Positions 44,443-54,962 of a stretch of 64,000 nt of DNA are shown here, piece by piece. Position 1 is the stretch's first letter. Each line of letters begins with the position of its first letter. The notes below the pieces were generated by a model. The model had not been told where the DNA came from, did no database searches, and saw nothing but the letters and a program-made list of their open reading frames with translations. A program made the position numbers and the translations under genes. The DNA lies in assembly GCA_020054095.1 (NCBI GenBank), contig JAGVMA010000007.1, forward strand, positions 1-64,000. Direction: 5' to 3'. This DNA is from Bacteroidia bacterium. GTDB lineage: Bacteria; Bacteroidota; Bacteroidia; JADZBD01.

Positions 44443-44611
44443 ACCAATAAAAGGATATTACTACGAAGTTACTGCTGAGCAGGTAAAAAAACACAAGCGG
44501 CTTTCTGTAAAAGAAATTTTACAATGGTTAGAGCAAACCAATGCATTTGTAAATAAAGTGCGCACAGATAAAGCAAAAAAAATTGCTGAGCAACTACGAA
44601 GCGGGAAATAA
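44435..44611 (+). CDS. Small 58-residue helical protein overlapping the nucleotidyltransferase gene
   Basis: A GTG-start frame of 58 residues (NEPIKGYYYEVTAEQVKKH, then KRLSVKEILQWLEQTNAFVN and KVRTDKAKKIAEQLRSGK). It overlaps the end of the nucleotidyltransferase gene by eight bases, which implies translational coupling, and its 3' end overlaps the convergent folK gene by 18 bases. The residue composition is a typical charged helix-turn-helix-sized protein (SVKEILQWLEQ and AKKIAEQLRS are amphipathic helices). It has no recognised family. A role as antitoxin or partner is inference from the arrangement. Confidence 0.62.
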   Translation: MNEPIKGYYYEVTAEQVKKHKRLSVKEILQWLEQTNAFVNKVRTDKAKKIAEQLRSGK

Positions 44612-45112
44612 TTTCACCACCAACTTATCCTCACATTCAGTAAGCAATTGGGCGCAAGTTTTAGTTAAAACAGGATGCAAAAAATCAGGTGTAATTTCGC
44701 ATACAGGCGCAAGTACAAATCGCCTTTGGTGCATGAGTGGGTGTGGTACTTTTAATTGAGGCGTATCAATAACTTTATTTCCGTAAAAAATGATGTCAAT
44801 ATCTATAATGCGCTGCTCCCATTTTTGGTGGCGAGTGCGGCCAAGGGTTTTTTCAATTGCCAATATTTTTTCGATCAAGCGGCTTGCTTCGTGCCTTGTT
44901 TTAATATGTAATGCACAATTTAAATATGGCGGCTGGGCTGTGTTTCCCCAGGCGGCTGTTTCGTATAAGCCCGATTGTGCCAACACAGTTCCGCAATCAT
45001 CGGTAATAAGTTTAACAGCATCGGCTATAAAACCTTTTCGGTTGCCCATGTTACTTCCCAGTAACAAAATGGATTCTTGTTCGTCTGATGTATTATGATG
45101 AACGGTATTCAA
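44594..45112 (-). CDS. folK: 2-amino-4-hydroxy-6-hydroxymethyldihydropteridine diphosphokinase
   Basis: A 172-residue HPPK. Diagnostic residues: ILLLGSNMGNRK at the start of the fold, GLYETAAWG, PYLNCALHIKT, EKTLGRTRHQKWEQRIIDIDII (catalytic Arg and metal Asp pair) and PHPLMHQRRFVLAPVCEI. It transfers pyrophosphate from ATP to the pterin in folate synthesis. No ATG is available before the conserved core, so the start is TTG at 45112, giving about 15 residues ahead of the first strand. It is divergent from sppA. Confidence 0.92.
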   Translation of the reverse strand: MNTVHHNTSDEQESILLLGSNMGNRKGFIADAVKLITDDCGTVLAQSGLYETAAWGNTAQPPYLNCALHIKTRHEASRLIEKILAIEKTLGRTRHQKWEQRIIDIDIIFYGNKVIDTPQLKVPHPLMHQRRFVLAPVCEITPDFLHPVLTKTCAQLLTECEDKLVVKLFPAS

Positions 45113-45170
45113 TCGTATCGTAGCATTTAATAAATTCGCATAAAATTAACACAAACTCAAAAATTTTAAA

Positions 45171-46931
45171 ATGAAAAATTTTTTCACCTCATTTTTCGGA
45201 GCATTGCTGGCAATTGCAATCAGTTTTGTTCTGCTATTAGTAATTATTTTTTCGCTCATCCCCGAAAAAAAGGAAGTAAGCGTGCTGCCAAAATCGGTAT
45301 TGCATTTAACCTTTAGCGCTCCCATAACCGAGCGCACAAGTAAAGACCCATTTGAAGAAATAAGAAATGGCGGTGGCGATAAAGCAATGGGCCTTAATGA
45401 TATTATGGCAACCATCGAAAAAGCAAAAACCGATTCGCTTATAAAAGGCATTTACCTCGATTTAAGCAGTATTGATGGCGGTTTTGCAACTGTTGAAGAA
45501 ATACGCAACTCGCTTTTGGATTTTAAAAAGAGCGGAAAATTTATTGTCAGCTATTCTGAAATATATACAGCCAAAGCATATTACCTGGCTACCGTTTCGG
45601 ATAAAATATACTTAAACCCGCAAGGACTGATTGAGTGGAAGGGACTAAGCGCACAAATAATGTTTTACACCGGCATGCTTAAAAAAATGGATGTGGATGT
45701 GCAAATTTTCAGGCACGGTAAATTTAAAAGTGCAGTAGAGCCTTTCTTTGAAGAAAAAATGAGCGATGCCAATCGCTTGCAAACCAAAACATACATAGGC
45801 GGCTTGTGGAATCAGGTGCTAAAGGGTGTGAGCGAATCGCGCGGCATTAGCATTGATGAGCTCACCGCAATGGCTAACAAAATGCAGGTGCAACGTGCAG
45901 CCGATTGTATAAAATACAAATTAGCCGATGCCACTTTGTATAAAGATGAATTGCTTGGCGAAATACGTAAGCTTATTTCTGCCAAAGAAACCGATAAAAT
46001 TAATTTCATCACGCTAAGTAAATACAATAAAGCACCTAAAACACTCACCGAAAGCACACTTGGTAAAAAAAATAAAATTGCGGTGATATACGCATCGGGC
46101 TCTATTGAAAGTGGCGAAGGCGATGATAATACAATTGGCTCTGAGCGCATTTCATCATCCATTCGCGAAGCAAGATTAGACAGTAACGTAAAAGCAATTG
46201 TATTGCGCGTTAATTCTCCCGGTGGCAGTGCATTGGCGAGCGATGTAATTTGGCGCGAAATGGTATTGGCTAAAAAAGTAAAACCTGTAATTGTTTCAAT
46301 GGGCGATGTAGCAGCAAGCGGTGGCTATTACATTGCGTGTGTAAGCAATCGCATATTTGCACAACCCAATACCATTACGGGTTCTATTGGTGTTTTTGGC
46401 ATGTTGCCAAGTTTGCAGCGTACGCTCAAAACCAATTTAGGCATCACCATTGATACTGTAAATACAAATAAGCACGCACACTTAGGCAGTTTGTACTTAC
46501 CTGTAGATAAAGATGAAGCAGCCGTTATACAACAAGGTGTGGAAGATATTTATACTGATTTTATTACCAAAGTAGGCGAGGGCAGAGGCATCACGAAAGA
46601 TGCTGTTGACAGCATAGGTCAGGGCCGTGTGTGGTGCGGAACCGATGCCATTAAAATTGGTTTGGTAGATGAACTTGGCGGAATTAACGATGCCATAAAA
46701 TACGCTGCAGGTAAAGCCGGGATTAAAGATTACAAAATTTTATCGCTACCTAAGCAGAAAGATCCATTTGAAGATTTCATGAAAAAACTATCCGAAGGCG
46801 AAGAAAGTATAAAGCAAAACATACTTAAAACCGAATTTGGCGCAGCTTATAACTATTATAAATACATCAATAATATGATGGGACTTAAAGGCATACAAGC
46901 CCGCTTGCCTTACGAAATCATCATCAATTAA
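45171..46931 (+). CDS. sppA: Signal peptide peptidase SppA, 67-kDa type
   Basis: A 586-residue tandem-domain protease. An N-terminal transmembrane anchor (LLAIAISFVLLLVIIFSLI) precedes the two ClpP-like domains. The catalytic Lys lies in the first domain (TAKAYYLATVSDKIYL) and the nucleophilic Ser in the second (SMGDVAASGGYYIA), with the QPNTITGSIGVFG segment behind. It degrades signal peptides left in the inner membrane. Followed by about 200 bases without a gene. Confidence 0.94.
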   Translation: MKNFFTSFFGALLAIAISFVLLLVIIFSLIPEKKEVSVLPKSVLHLTFSAPITERTSKDPFEEIRNGGGDKAMGLNDIMATIEKAKTDSLIKGIYLDLSSIDGGFATVEEIRNSLLDFKKSGKFIVSYSEIYTAKAYYLATVSDKIYLNPQGLIEWKGLSAQIMFYTGMLKKMDVDVQIFRHGKFKSAVEPFFEEKMSDANRLQTKTYIGGLWNQVLKGVSESRGISIDELTAMANKMQVQRAADCIKYKLADATLYKDELLGEIRKLISAKETDKINFITLSKYNKAPKTLTESTLGKKNKIAVIYASGSIESGEGDDNTIGSERISSSIREARLDSNVKAIVLRVNSPGGSALASDVIWREMVLAKKVKPVIVSMGDVAASGGYYIACVSNRIFAQPNTITGSIGVFGMLPSLQRTLKTNLGITIDTVNTNKHAHLGSLYLPVDKDEAAVIQQGVEDIYTDFITKVGEGRGITKDAVDSIGQGRVWCGTDAIKIGLVDELGGINDAIKYAAGKAGIKDYKILSLPKQKDPFEDFMKKLSEGEESIKQNILKTEFGAAYNYYKYINNMMGLKGIQARLPYEIIIN

Positions 46932-47013
46932 TTTGCGTTTTCTTTAAAATGTTAGTTTAAGTATTTTATTTTTAAAGCAAGACATAAAGTTTTCACACTT
47001 AGTCTTCGATAAG

Positions 47014-47040
47014 ATATGACTGACCAGCGCATGGTCATAT
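47014..47040 (+). other. Inverted repeat in the sppA to sugar-dehydrogenase gap
   Basis: ATATGAC (47014-47020) and GTCATAT (47034-47040) form a 7-base inverted repeat spaced by 13 bases, with an inner CCA/TGG that could extend it. The whole gap 46932-47130 (199 bases) holds no gene. Could be an operator or a weak terminator. Confidence 0.3.
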
Positions 47041-47130
47041 TAATCCTGCCGAAATATGTGTTGTCGAGATGCGATTCGTTAATATGAGGTCTTTTTTATT
47101 ACATTAGCAGTTCAAAAAAAATCAATCATC

Positions 47131-48567
47131 ATGAAAAAATTTCTACTCGCAATTTTCACTCTTGCACTATTTTCTGCTAATGCTCAAACTCCTGTTCAAA
47201 CTACACTAATCAGCGGTTTGCAATATTCGGTGGCATTCACATTTTTGCCTGATGGAAAATTTCTAATCACCCTCAAACCCGGTGTTATTGCACTTTACGA
47301 TGCAGCAGGGGTTTACATGAACGATTATTACGATTTATCCGATTCTACTTACGATAATTTTGAGCGCGGTTTATTGGGCATTGAAATTGATCCTAACTAT
47401 GCTACCAATAATTATGTATATGCTTATTATAACCACCGCTGCTGCAGCCCTAATTTTTCGGGTACACAATATTTGCGTGTGGTTCGTTTCACCACCGCTG
47501 GTAACGTGGGCACTAACCCTATGGTTATTTTTAGTCAACAAGTAGGTAATATAAATGGCAACCACGTGGGCGGCAATGTTCGCTTTCGCCCTTCCGATAC
47601 AGCAAATATTTACATTTCCATTGGCGATATTGCAGTTTCGGCAAATGCACAGCAGCTAACCAATCCTTTCGGAAAAATGCTGCGTCTTAAAAAAGATGGT
47701 ACAATACCAACCAACAATCCATTTTACGATGATGGTAATCCGGCTACCGGTAACGATGACCGTATTTGGAGCTATGGCCACCGCAATCCGTTCGATTTTT
47801 GTTTCAGCACTTTCAATGATTCACTTTATATTTCCGAAAACGGTGTCGCTACTTGGGATGAGGTAAATTACGGAATACGTGGCGGCAATTATGGTTGGAG
47901 TCCCTGCGAAGGTTTTTATGTAACAGGCTCTACCACCACGCTTTGCAATAATCCTAATTATATTGATCCTATTGAGGATTGGGGTTCTCCACTCCCTGCC
48001 ATTACAGGTATCTTACATTACACATCCAATCTATTTAACACACTCACTAATCATCTCTTGGTATCTGATAATGATTATGGTCGCATTTATGATATTACGC
48101 TTGGCAACGCGCCATTGTATGACACTTTTATTTCGCGCACACAGTGGATGGATGCCGTTCCTGAATCGGGCGGATTAACCACACTTAAACAAGGAGCCGA
48201 TGGTTGCGTGTATGCAATGAAAGGCGGCTATACCACTAGCGGAAAAATTTACCGCATCTGTCCGCAAGGATTATACACCAATGAAAATGCGCAGCAAAAC
48301 TTTTTCATTTCACAAGCCACACCTAATCCGTTTAACGCACAGTCGCTTATTAATTTTAATTTAAAACAATCTGCACAAGTAAAAATTACTGTTACCGATG
48401 TTACAAGCAAAACAATTGCTATCGTGCTTAATGAAAGTAAGCAAGCCGGTGAGCACACCATCACCATCAGCAAAACCGATTTACAACTCACTTCCGGAAT
48501 TTATTTTTGCACCATGCAAATTAACGGTGGCGAATATTCACAAACCATAAAACTCGTTGTTCAATAA
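47131..48567 (+). CDS. PQQ-dependent sugar dehydrogenase with T9SS type A sorting domain
   Basis: A 478-residue secreted protein. Signal peptide (TLALFSANAQ), then a six-bladed propeller of the glucose/sorbosone dehydrogenase family: RGLLGIEIDP, YNHRCC, GNHVGGNVRFRP with the catalytic-site His, SIGD, SYGHRNPFDFCF and WDEVNYGIRGGNYGWSPCEG. The last 80 residues are a T9SS type A sorting domain (ATPNPFNAQSLINFNLKQ). It probably oxidises aldose sugars outside the cell using PQQ. The stop and the next ATG share one base, so the three genes to 50395 form an operon. Confidence 0.85.
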   Translation: MKKFLLAIFTLALFSANAQTPVQTTLISGLQYSVAFTFLPDGKFLITLKPGVIALYDAAGVYMNDYYDLSDSTYDNFERGLLGIEIDPNYATNNYVYAYYNHRCCSPNFSGTQYLRVVRFTTAGNVGTNPMVIFSQQVGNINGNHVGGNVRFRPSDTANIYISIGDIAVSANAQQLTNPFGKMLRLKKDGTIPTNNPFYDDGNPATGNDDRIWSYGHRNPFDFCFSTFNDSLYISENGVATWDEVNYGIRGGNYGWSPCEGFYVTGSTTTLCNNPNYIDPIEDWGSPLPAITGILHYTSNLFNTLTNHLLVSDNDYGRIYDITLGNAPLYDTFISRTQWMDAVPESGGLTTLKQGADGCVYAMKGGYTTSGKIYRICPQGLYTNENAQQNFFISQATPNPFNAQSLINFNLKQSAQVKITVTDVTSKTIAIVLNESKQAGEHTITISKTDLQLTSGIYFCTMQINGGEYSQTIKLVVQ

Positions 48568-49196
48568 TGCCTGTAATAGCAGTAATAATATCTGCTTCAT
48601 TTTTAGTTTTATTCTTTTGGCTAATACTTAAGCTAAATGCCAAAACCATTATTAAATCATGGGATGCATATACCATCCTTGCCGATGAATTAAAAATTCC
48701 GCTTACTAAACCCGAGATAACTTTATTTAAATACCCGCTACCATATTTAAGCGGAACGTATAAAAACCACACCGTTAATATTCGTTGCGAACAGCGCGGA
48801 AGTGGTAAAAACAGATATTACATTAATGTGCTCACTGTTAAAGTTAATACTACTGCCGATAGCAGCACCATCCGCATTTACCGCGAAGGATTTTTTTCTA
48901 AAATAGGCAAATCACTTGGCATGCAAGATATACAAGTGGGTTACGATGAATTTGATAAAACATTTATTCTAAAATCTTCAGCACCCGATTTGGCTGCTAA
49001 AGTATTCGACAATAAAATGTGCGATGTGTTTATAAATAACAAACATAATCTCCAAGCCGATCTAATTTATCAAAACACCGTTATTGCCTACTCCCTTACG
49101 GGGCATTTGAATGCCGCACGTGCTGCACAATACCGCGAGGTTACCGAAATTGCAATGCAACTTGCGGCCAATATCGAAAAGCACACTGGCAGGTAA
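48567..49196 (+). CDS. Uncharacterised membrane-anchored protein, 209 residues
   Basis: One N-terminal transmembrane segment (VIAVIISASFLVLFFWLIL) is followed by a soluble alpha/beta region of about 180 residues. No known family is recognised: the middle reads PLTKPEITLFKYPLPYLSG and later KSLGMQDIQVGYDEFDKTFI. A lipid- or ligand-binding-like mixed fold is possible but not claimed. It shares one base with the upstream PQQ-type dehydrogenase stop and lies 14 bases before a DUF2029 gene, so the three are probably one operon. Confidence 0.7.
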   Translation: MPVIAVIISASFLVLFFWLILKLNAKTIIKSWDAYTILADELKIPLTKPEITLFKYPLPYLSGTYKNHTVNIRCEQRGSGKNRYYINVLTVKVNTTADSSTIRIYREGFFSKIGKSLGMQDIQVGYDEFDKTFILKSSAPDLAAKVFDNKMCDVFINNKHNLQADLIYQNTVIAYSLTGHLNAARAAQYREVTEIAMQLAANIEKHTGR

Positions 49197-49210
49197 TTTT
49201 ATTTTCCGCA

Positions 49211-50395
49211 ATGCCTACTAAACTTTCCACCTTGCTCGATAAATTTGCCGAGAAAAAAATTGCACTCGCCATTATTCTTTTCATTGTTTGTGTGGCCATA
49301 ACCGCACAAAAAATGGCACAAGGCCAAAACTTTTTTTGGAACGGCATGCACACCCACTATAACAACTATGTTATTTTCAAATACTCTTTTCTGCACCTCG
49401 TTAATCACCAGAACCTCTATCTTTTTTACCCCCACCAATATGCCGATTTATATAAATACAGCCCCAGCTTTGCACTCGTAATGGCAGCGTTTTATTATTT
49501 ACCCGATTTTGCCGGGCTTTCTATTTGGAATTGCATCAATGTTTTTTTACTCTTCTATGCCATCCAAAATTTTAAACTCATCACCACCACTCAAAAACTC
49601 ATCCTGCTCCTTTTTCTTTTTTTCGAAATTATTTTAACCACACAAAATTCGCAAAGCAATGCACTGCTGGCAGCACTCACACTGCTTGCCTTCAATTCAT
49701 TCGAAAACAAAAAACCGGCACACGCCACTTTGCTTATCGCCATTGGTTTTTACATAAAAATTTATTCTGTTTTAGGATGTCTGTTGCTGCTGCTCTATCC
49801 ACAAAAATTAAAATCTATTTTATATTTAGCACTTTGGTCGGTAGTCTTTTTACTCTTGCCTTTAGTCCTTATCACACCACAGCAACTAATTGAACAATAT
49901 AAAAATTGGTACCAACTTTTAATCATGGACCAAAGCCAATCAATCGGCATGAGCGTTTTTGCATTCACATCAGCCATCAGCACATCTGCTCTGCTCAAAT
50001 ACATTATGCTGCTGCTGGGCGCTATCATTTTAATTGTTCCGGCATTCCTCTTTCGCAGGCACATTAACCCACACTTCCGTGTGTTGTATTTAGCACTTAT
50101 TTTAATTTGGATGGTTGTATTTAATCACAAAGCCGAATCGCCCACATTTATTATTGCCATGCTTGGAGTAGGGCTCTGGTATTTTCATTCTATAAAAACC
50201 AAAATCAATTTTTACTTAACCCTGCTCACTTTCTTTTTCACATCCCTTTGGTTTACCGATATTGTTCCGCGCCCGTTAAAAGAAATTATTATGCACGTGC
50301 AATACATCAAGCCTTTTTTCCCGATACTGGTTTTAGTACGCATAGCTTACAGCTTACTCTCTCGCAACGAACAATACCCAACCCGCGCTGAATAG
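49211..50395 (+). CDS. DUF2029 (glycosyltransferase family 87-like) membrane protein
   Basis: A 394-residue polytopic protein with about ten hydrophobic segments. The GT87/DUF2029 signature appears in the first third: FFWNGMHTHYNNYVIFKYSF, YLFYPHQYADLYKYSP and FALVMAAFYYLPD, the loop with the Tyr-Lys-Tyr-Ser-Pro motif. Such enzymes use polyprenyl-phosphate-linked sugars (mannose in Mycobacterium) as donors to build cell-envelope glycans. The acceptor here is unknown. It ends 17 bases before the convergent gene at 50413. Confidence 0.85.
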   Translation: MPTKLSTLLDKFAEKKIALAIILFIVCVAITAQKMAQGQNFFWNGMHTHYNNYVIFKYSFLHLVNHQNLYLFYPHQYADLYKYSPSFALVMAAFYYLPDFAGLSIWNCINVFLLFYAIQNFKLITTTQKLILLLFLFFEIILTTQNSQSNALLAALTLLAFNSFENKKPAHATLLIAIGFYIKIYSVLGCLLLLLYPQKLKSILYLALWSVVFLLLPLVLITPQQLIEQYKNWYQLLIMDQSQSIGMSVFAFTSAISTSALLKYIMLLLGAIILIVPAFLFRRHINPHFRVLYLALILIWMVVFNHKAESPTFIIAMLGVGLWYFHSIKTKINFYLTLLTFFFTSLWFTDIVPRPLKEIIMHVQYIKPFFPILVLVRIAYSLLSRNEQYPTRAE

Positions 50396-50412
50396 TTTTA
50401 ATGTTAGTTTTT

Positions 50413-51816
50413 TTATTTTAAAGTTTTTCTAACGCCAAATTGAATATTCAGTATCGCAGGGTCGTTAAAGGGAAAAACATACTCTCTTATTTTGGGTGTA
50501 GTGAAAATACAATTTATATCAGTTAGTAGGGAAAACCCGCTTTTGCCTCCCAAATCGAGATATGTTCTAGCGCCAATATCAAAGTAAGTGTATGTTTTAT
50601 TTCTGTCGGCACCAAAATAGTCATTCAATATATCAATGTTGCTCAGAAAACTAACTGTGTTAAACCCACCATAAACGGATAAGTTTTTAAAAAATGCCCA
50701 TTCAGCTCCAATTTTGAAATTGAAAAATACCGAATTGAAATTTTGTAACGTGTCGCGTGAAATAGTTTTACCTGTGAATCCCAACCCTAGTACTAAACCT
50801 AAATGTTTATATTCTTTTTTCTTATCATCTATCGTTCCGAAAGTAAAATTTGAAACAATTCCCCAGTTACTCGTAGTTGGTATGAATAGTTTTTTTCTTT
50901 GTTCAATCAAAACAGAATCATTTTTTTTTCCTGTAGTTCCAGCAAAAAGTCTAATAACGCCATTAATGTGCAATTTTTCGTTTTTGTGTTTAAATGAAGA
51001 ACCAGCAAGTAGCTCTACCACAGGTGTAAACTCTGGATTATTAAGTAGTGATGTAAAACCGGGTAACGTACTTAGGTTCTCATCACTAACTTCTCCGTTT
51101 AATTTATCTATTTTAGCTTTTATCGTCTTATTAAAAGCATCCAAAAAATCATTAATGCTTTTTGCTTTACTCGCAACTATATCATTTATGTACTCTTGGA
51201 TTTCGTTTGCAATTTTCTCAATTTTTTTACTTTGTTCATCATAGTTAAGTGTATCTAATTTTTTCAATTCAGTTTTAAAGTACTTGATTACATTCTTTAA
51301 ACTGTCGTTACACGCCTTGAATGAATATAACTTGTCTATATAGATGTATGTGCAACTGTCTTTATACCATTGTAGCTCAAAGTTTTTTAAACTATCGGGT
51401 TTTTCCTTCAGTTTTTTTAAATTACCAATGTGTTTCATGTACTCATCGTTTGCTCCCTTTTGTTTTATTTCAAATTGGCTAAGGTTATTATCAAACTTCA
51501 ACTCATACATGCCCTTAATTTTTATTTTTAGTTTTGCAATCTCCTCATTACGTTTGATAATAATACCATCTTGATTCTGTTTGTTTTTTACTACTATGTC
51601 CTTTAAGCTATTTAATTCAGCAACTATTTTTTCCACTAAATAATCATTTGCCGAAATGTTTATTGGTTGTTCTAACATTTTTGATTCAGCGTCTAATTGT
51701 AAAGCGGTATAATCTGATGTTGTTACAGAACCGTAAAACTTATTTTGTTCTACGAGCCCTTGTCCCATTGCGCAATACCCACTCACTACTAATAACAATA
51801 ACATTAATTTTTTCAT
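50413..51816 (-). CDS. Uncharacterised outer-membrane-like protein with coiled coil
   Basis: A 467-residue protein with a signal peptide (LLLVVSGYCAMGQ), a long charged coiled-coil region (about 45-240), and a C-terminal half of about 200 residues that looks like an outer membrane beta barrel (SVYGGFNTVSFLSN, GARTYLDLGG, end IQFGVRKTLK). No family name is assigned. It stands alone, with 222 bases without a gene between it and uvrA. Confidence 0.68.
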   Translation of the reverse strand: MKKLMLLLLVVSGYCAMGQGLVEQNKFYGSVTTSDYTALQLDAESKMLEQPINISANDYLVEKIVAELNSLKDIVVKNKQNQDGIIIKRNEEIAKLKIKIKGMYELKFDNNLSQFEIKQKGANDEYMKHIGNLKKLKEKPDSLKNFELQWYKDSCTYIYIDKLYSFKACNDSLKNVIKYFKTELKKLDTLNYDEQSKKIEKIANEIQEYINDIVASKAKSINDFLDAFNKTIKAKIDKLNGEVSDENLSTLPGFTSLLNNPEFTPVVELLAGSSFKHKNEKLHINGVIRLFAGTTGKKNDSVLIEQRKKLFIPTTSNWGIVSNFTFGTIDDKKKEYKHLGLVLGLGFTGKTISRDTLQNFNSVFFNFKIGAEWAFFKNLSVYGGFNTVSFLSNIDILNDYFGADRNKTYTYFDIGARTYLDLGGKSGFSLLTDINCIFTTPKIREYVFPFNDPAILNIQFGVRKTLK

Positions 51817-52038
51817 AAATAGTTTTTTAGATTTTACTTTTTTAAATTCGGGCTAAAGTAAAACCCGCCTGTAACACTTGCAAATAAGCGTCTTTAATTA
51901 TTTCTGTATACAAAAATAATTCACCTTTTGCGCATTTAACGCCCTCAAAATCAATCCACTTTTTGTTAATAAAAATTCATTTTAAGCAAATGCAAAAATA
52001 ATAAAGTGCGGCTCTAAGAAATAAAATCTCCCAATCAG
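51817..52038. other. Gene-free region between an outer membrane gene and uvrA
   Basis: 222 bases with no open frame of note, no repeat and no clear hairpin. A minus-strand TACTTTAG (near-match to the -7 box) may serve the 50413-51816 gene. Nothing else is seen. Confidence 0.3.
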
Positions 52039-54897
52039 TTACAGCTTTAAATACTTAGCCGTATAACTTGTTTTGCATTTTACTAAATCTTCGGGCGTAC
52101 CCTCAAAAACAATTGTTCCACCCGCATCACCACCTTCGGGGCCAAGGTCTATAACATGGTCGGCACACTTTATCACCTCGGGGTTGTGCTCTATAACTAT
52201 AAGCGAGTGCCCTTGTTCGAGCAAAGCATTAAATGCCACCAATAATTTTTTTATATCATGAAAGTGCAAACCCGTGGTGGGCTCATCAAAAATAAAAAGT
52301 GTAGGCGTATTACTGCTGCCTATGCCAATAAACGATGCCAATTTTATTCGTTGCGCCTCTCCACCGCTCAGCGTGCTCGATGCCTGCCCAAGGTGCACAT
52401 AACCTAATCCCACATCTTGCAGCGGTTTTAGTTTGGCAACTATTTTTTTCTCGGTATTGTTATCCTTTTTTGCTTCACTGAAAAACAAAATCGCTTCATC
52501 CACCGTTAGCTCCAGCACATCTGCTATGTTTTTTCCGTTGTAAGTTACTTCTAAAATATCTTGCTTAAATCTTTTTCCGTTGCAGGCATCGCACTGTAAA
52601 TGCACATCAGCCATAAATTGCATCTCAATAGTTACAGTTCCTTCGCCTTCGCAAATATCGCAGCGGCCGCCATCCACATTAAACGAAAACACCGATGGTT
52701 TGTAGCCGCGCAATCGTGCCAACTGCTGTTCGGTAAACAAGCTGCGTATTTCATCGTAAGCTTTCACATACGTTACCGGATTAGAGCGCGATGATTTTCC
52801 TATCGGATTTTGATCAATAAATTCCACCGCACTAATTTGGTTTATGTGGCCATCTATTTTATTGAATTTTCCGGTTAACTCGCCATAGCCGCCAAATTGC
52901 TTACGCAGCGCAGGATATAACACACGCTTCACCAGCGATGACTTTCCCGAACCACTCACTCCGGTAATAACGGTGAGCGTATTTAACGGAAATTTCACAT
53001 TCACATTCTTTAAATTATTTTCATTCGCACCGCGCACTTCTATATACTTGCTCCATTTTCTGCGTTTGCCCGGAATTTCTATTTTTTCTTTGCCCGTTAA
53101 GTAACGTGCTGTTAATGATTTTTCTTCCGTGAGCAAATCTGTGTGGTCGCCTTCAAAAACTATTTCGCCTCCGTGTGTTCCGGCTCTCGGGCCAATGTCA
53201 ATAATTCTATCTGCTGCACGCATTATTTCTTCATCGTGCTCCACTACAATTACCGTGTTGCCTATTTTTTTTAACGATTGCAACACACCTATTAATCGCT
53301 GCGTATCGCGAGGATGCAAACCTATGCTCGGTTCATCTAAAATATACATGCTGCCCACCAAGCTGCTACCAAGCGCTGTAGCAAGGTTTATCCGCTGCGA
53401 TTCGCCACCCGATAATGTATTTGACAAACGGTTTAGCGTTAAATAACCCAAACCTACATCTACCAAAAATTGCAAGCGATTATTTATTTCAATCAATATT
53501 CGTTTCGCCACTTCGCTATCGTGCTTATCAAGTTTTAAATTTTTGAAACACGCTTGCAAATCTTTTACAGGCATCAGCACCATTTCGCTAATTGATAAAT
53601 CGGCAATTTTAACGTAGCTCGCATCTTTTCTCAGGCGCGTGCCATGGCAATCGGGGCACACGGTTTTTCTTCTAAACCGCGATAGCATAACACGGTATTG
53701 TATCTTGTAAGTGTTTGCCTCCACCATTTTAAAGAAAGCGTGTATGCCTCTAAAATATTGGTTGCCGTTCCATAACAGTTCGTATTGTTTTTTATTTAAA
53801 TCGGCAATTACTTTGTGCACCGGAAAATCAAATTTATGGGCATTCAGCAACAATTCTTTTTTCCATTCGCTCATGCTGCCATCACCTCGCCAGCACGCTA
53901 CCGCATCGTCATACACCGATAAAGTTTTGTTCGGCAATACCATGTCGGCATCTATGCCTATTACGCTGCCAAAGCCCTCGCAGGTTTTGCATGCACCCAC
54001 CGGATTATTAAAACTGAAAAAATTTACCGATGGCTCTTCAAATAAAATTCCATCTGCTTCAAATTTATTAGAGAACAATTGCCGGCTCTCATTTTTTTCA
54101 GAAACTTTTTTTGTTTTAATTTTTTCTTTTTCCCCATCGCTTACCAACTCAACTATAAGTTCGCCACCGCCTTCGTAAAATGCGGTTTGTATCGAGTCGT
54201 CAATTCGCTTGCGGTTATCTTCATCCGTTTTGTTTACCGCAAATCGGTCAACAATTAAAAACAAATCATCGCTTGCCGCCATTTTTATTTCTATTGCTTC
54301 TTCCACTCGAATAACTTCGGTATTGTAAAATACACGTGTGAAACCCTGCTGCAATAATGTTTTTAATTTTTCTTTCACCGGTTTATTTTCACTTGCCGTT
54401 ATCGGCACCAGCAACATCATTTTTGTTGCCTCGGGCAAGCTGTGAATATAATCAGCCACATCCGTAACACTGTGTCGCTTCACTTGCGCACCACTCACAG
54501 GCGAATAAGTTTTACCGATGCGTGCAAAAAGCAGTTTTAGGTAATCGTAAATTTCTGTAGATGTACCCACCGTTGAGCGCGGGTTACGCGATATTACTTT
54601 TTGCTGAATGGCTACAGCCGGAGAAATTCCTTTGATGTAATCTACTTCTGGTTTATTTATTCGCCCCAAAAATTGTCGGGCATAAGCCGATAAACTTTCT
54701 ACATACCTGCGCTGGCCTTCGGCATAAAGTGTATCAAATGCCAATGATGATTTTCCTGAGCCAGATAAACCGGTTACAACGACAAAATTATTGCGCGGTA
54801 TGGCAATATCTATGTTTTTTAAATTGTGTAAGCGCGCGCCCTTAATAATAATGTTCTTCTTCGCGTCTAATTTTTCGATGTCGGTTTTTGCGCTCAT
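52039..54897 (-). CDS. uvrA: Excinuclease ABC subunit A (UvrA)
   Basis: A 952-residue ATPase of nucleotide excision repair. Two Walker A sites (GLSGSGKSS near 44 and GVSGSGKSS near 660), ABC signatures [12 protein letters not shown] and [12 protein letters not shown], the UvrB-interaction and insertion domains, and the C-terminal zinc finger [20 protein letters not shown]...CDACNG. A frame from 54927 would add ten residues, but a near-consensus -7 box (TATTTTCG) lies inside that extension, so the ATG at 54897 is preferred. It is divergent from the spermidine synthase gene. Confidence 0.96.
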   Translation of the reverse strand: MSAKTDIEKLDAKKNIIIKGARLHNLKNIDIAIPRNNFVVVTGLSGSGKSSLAFDTLYAEGQRRYVESLSAYARQFLGRINKPEVDYIKGISPAVAIQQKVISRNPRSTVGTSTEIYDYLKLLFARIGKTYSPVSGAQVKRHSVTDVADYIHSLPEATKMMLLVPITASENKPVKEKLKTLLQQGFTRVFYNTEVIRVEEAIEIKMAASDDLFLIVDRFAVNKTDEDNRKRIDDSIQTAFYEGGGELIVELVSDGEKEKIKTKKVSEKNESRQLFSNKFEADGILFEEPSVNFFSFNNPVGACKTCEGFGSVIGIDADMVLPNKTLSVYDDAVACWRGDGSMSEWKKELLLNAHKFDFPVHKVIADLNKKQYELLWNGNQYFRGIHAFFKMVEANTYKIQYRVMLSRFRRKTVCPDCHGTRLRKDASYVKIADLSISEMVLMPVKDLQACFKNLKLDKHDSEVAKRILIEINNRLQFLVDVGLGYLTLNRLSNTLSGGESQRINLATALGSSLVGSMYILDEPSIGLHPRDTQRLIGVLQSLKKIGNTVIVVEHDEEIMRAADRIIDIGPRAGTHGGEIVFEGDHTDLLTEEKSLTARYLTGKEKIEIPGKRRKWSKYIEVRGANENNLKNVNVKFPLNTLTVITGVSGSGKSSLVKRVLYPALRKQFGGYGELTGKFNKIDGHINQISAVEFIDQNPIGKSSRSNPVTYVKAYDEIRSLFTEQQLARLRGYKPSVFSFNVDGGRCDICEGEGTVTIEMQFMADVHLQCDACNGKRFKQDILEVTYNGKNIADVLELTVDEAILFFSEAKKDNNTEKKIVAKLKPLQDVGLGYVHLGQASSTLSGGEAQRIKLASFIGIGSSNTPTLFIFDEPTTGLHFHDIKKLLVAFNALLEQGHSLIVIEHNPEVIKCADHVIDLGPEGGDAGGTIVFEGTPEDLVKCKTSYTAKYLKL

Positions 54898-54962
54898 TTT
54901 AGGTTTGCGAAAATACAAGTTTAACATTGTTTAATTTAAATATTTATAAGTAAAAGTTAAAT

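Noticed and set aside
50714-51244. 176-codon plus-strand frame opposite the 50413-51816 gene
   Set aside because: The minus-strand frame is longer, has a signal peptide and coherent coiled coil, so the plus frame is a shadow.
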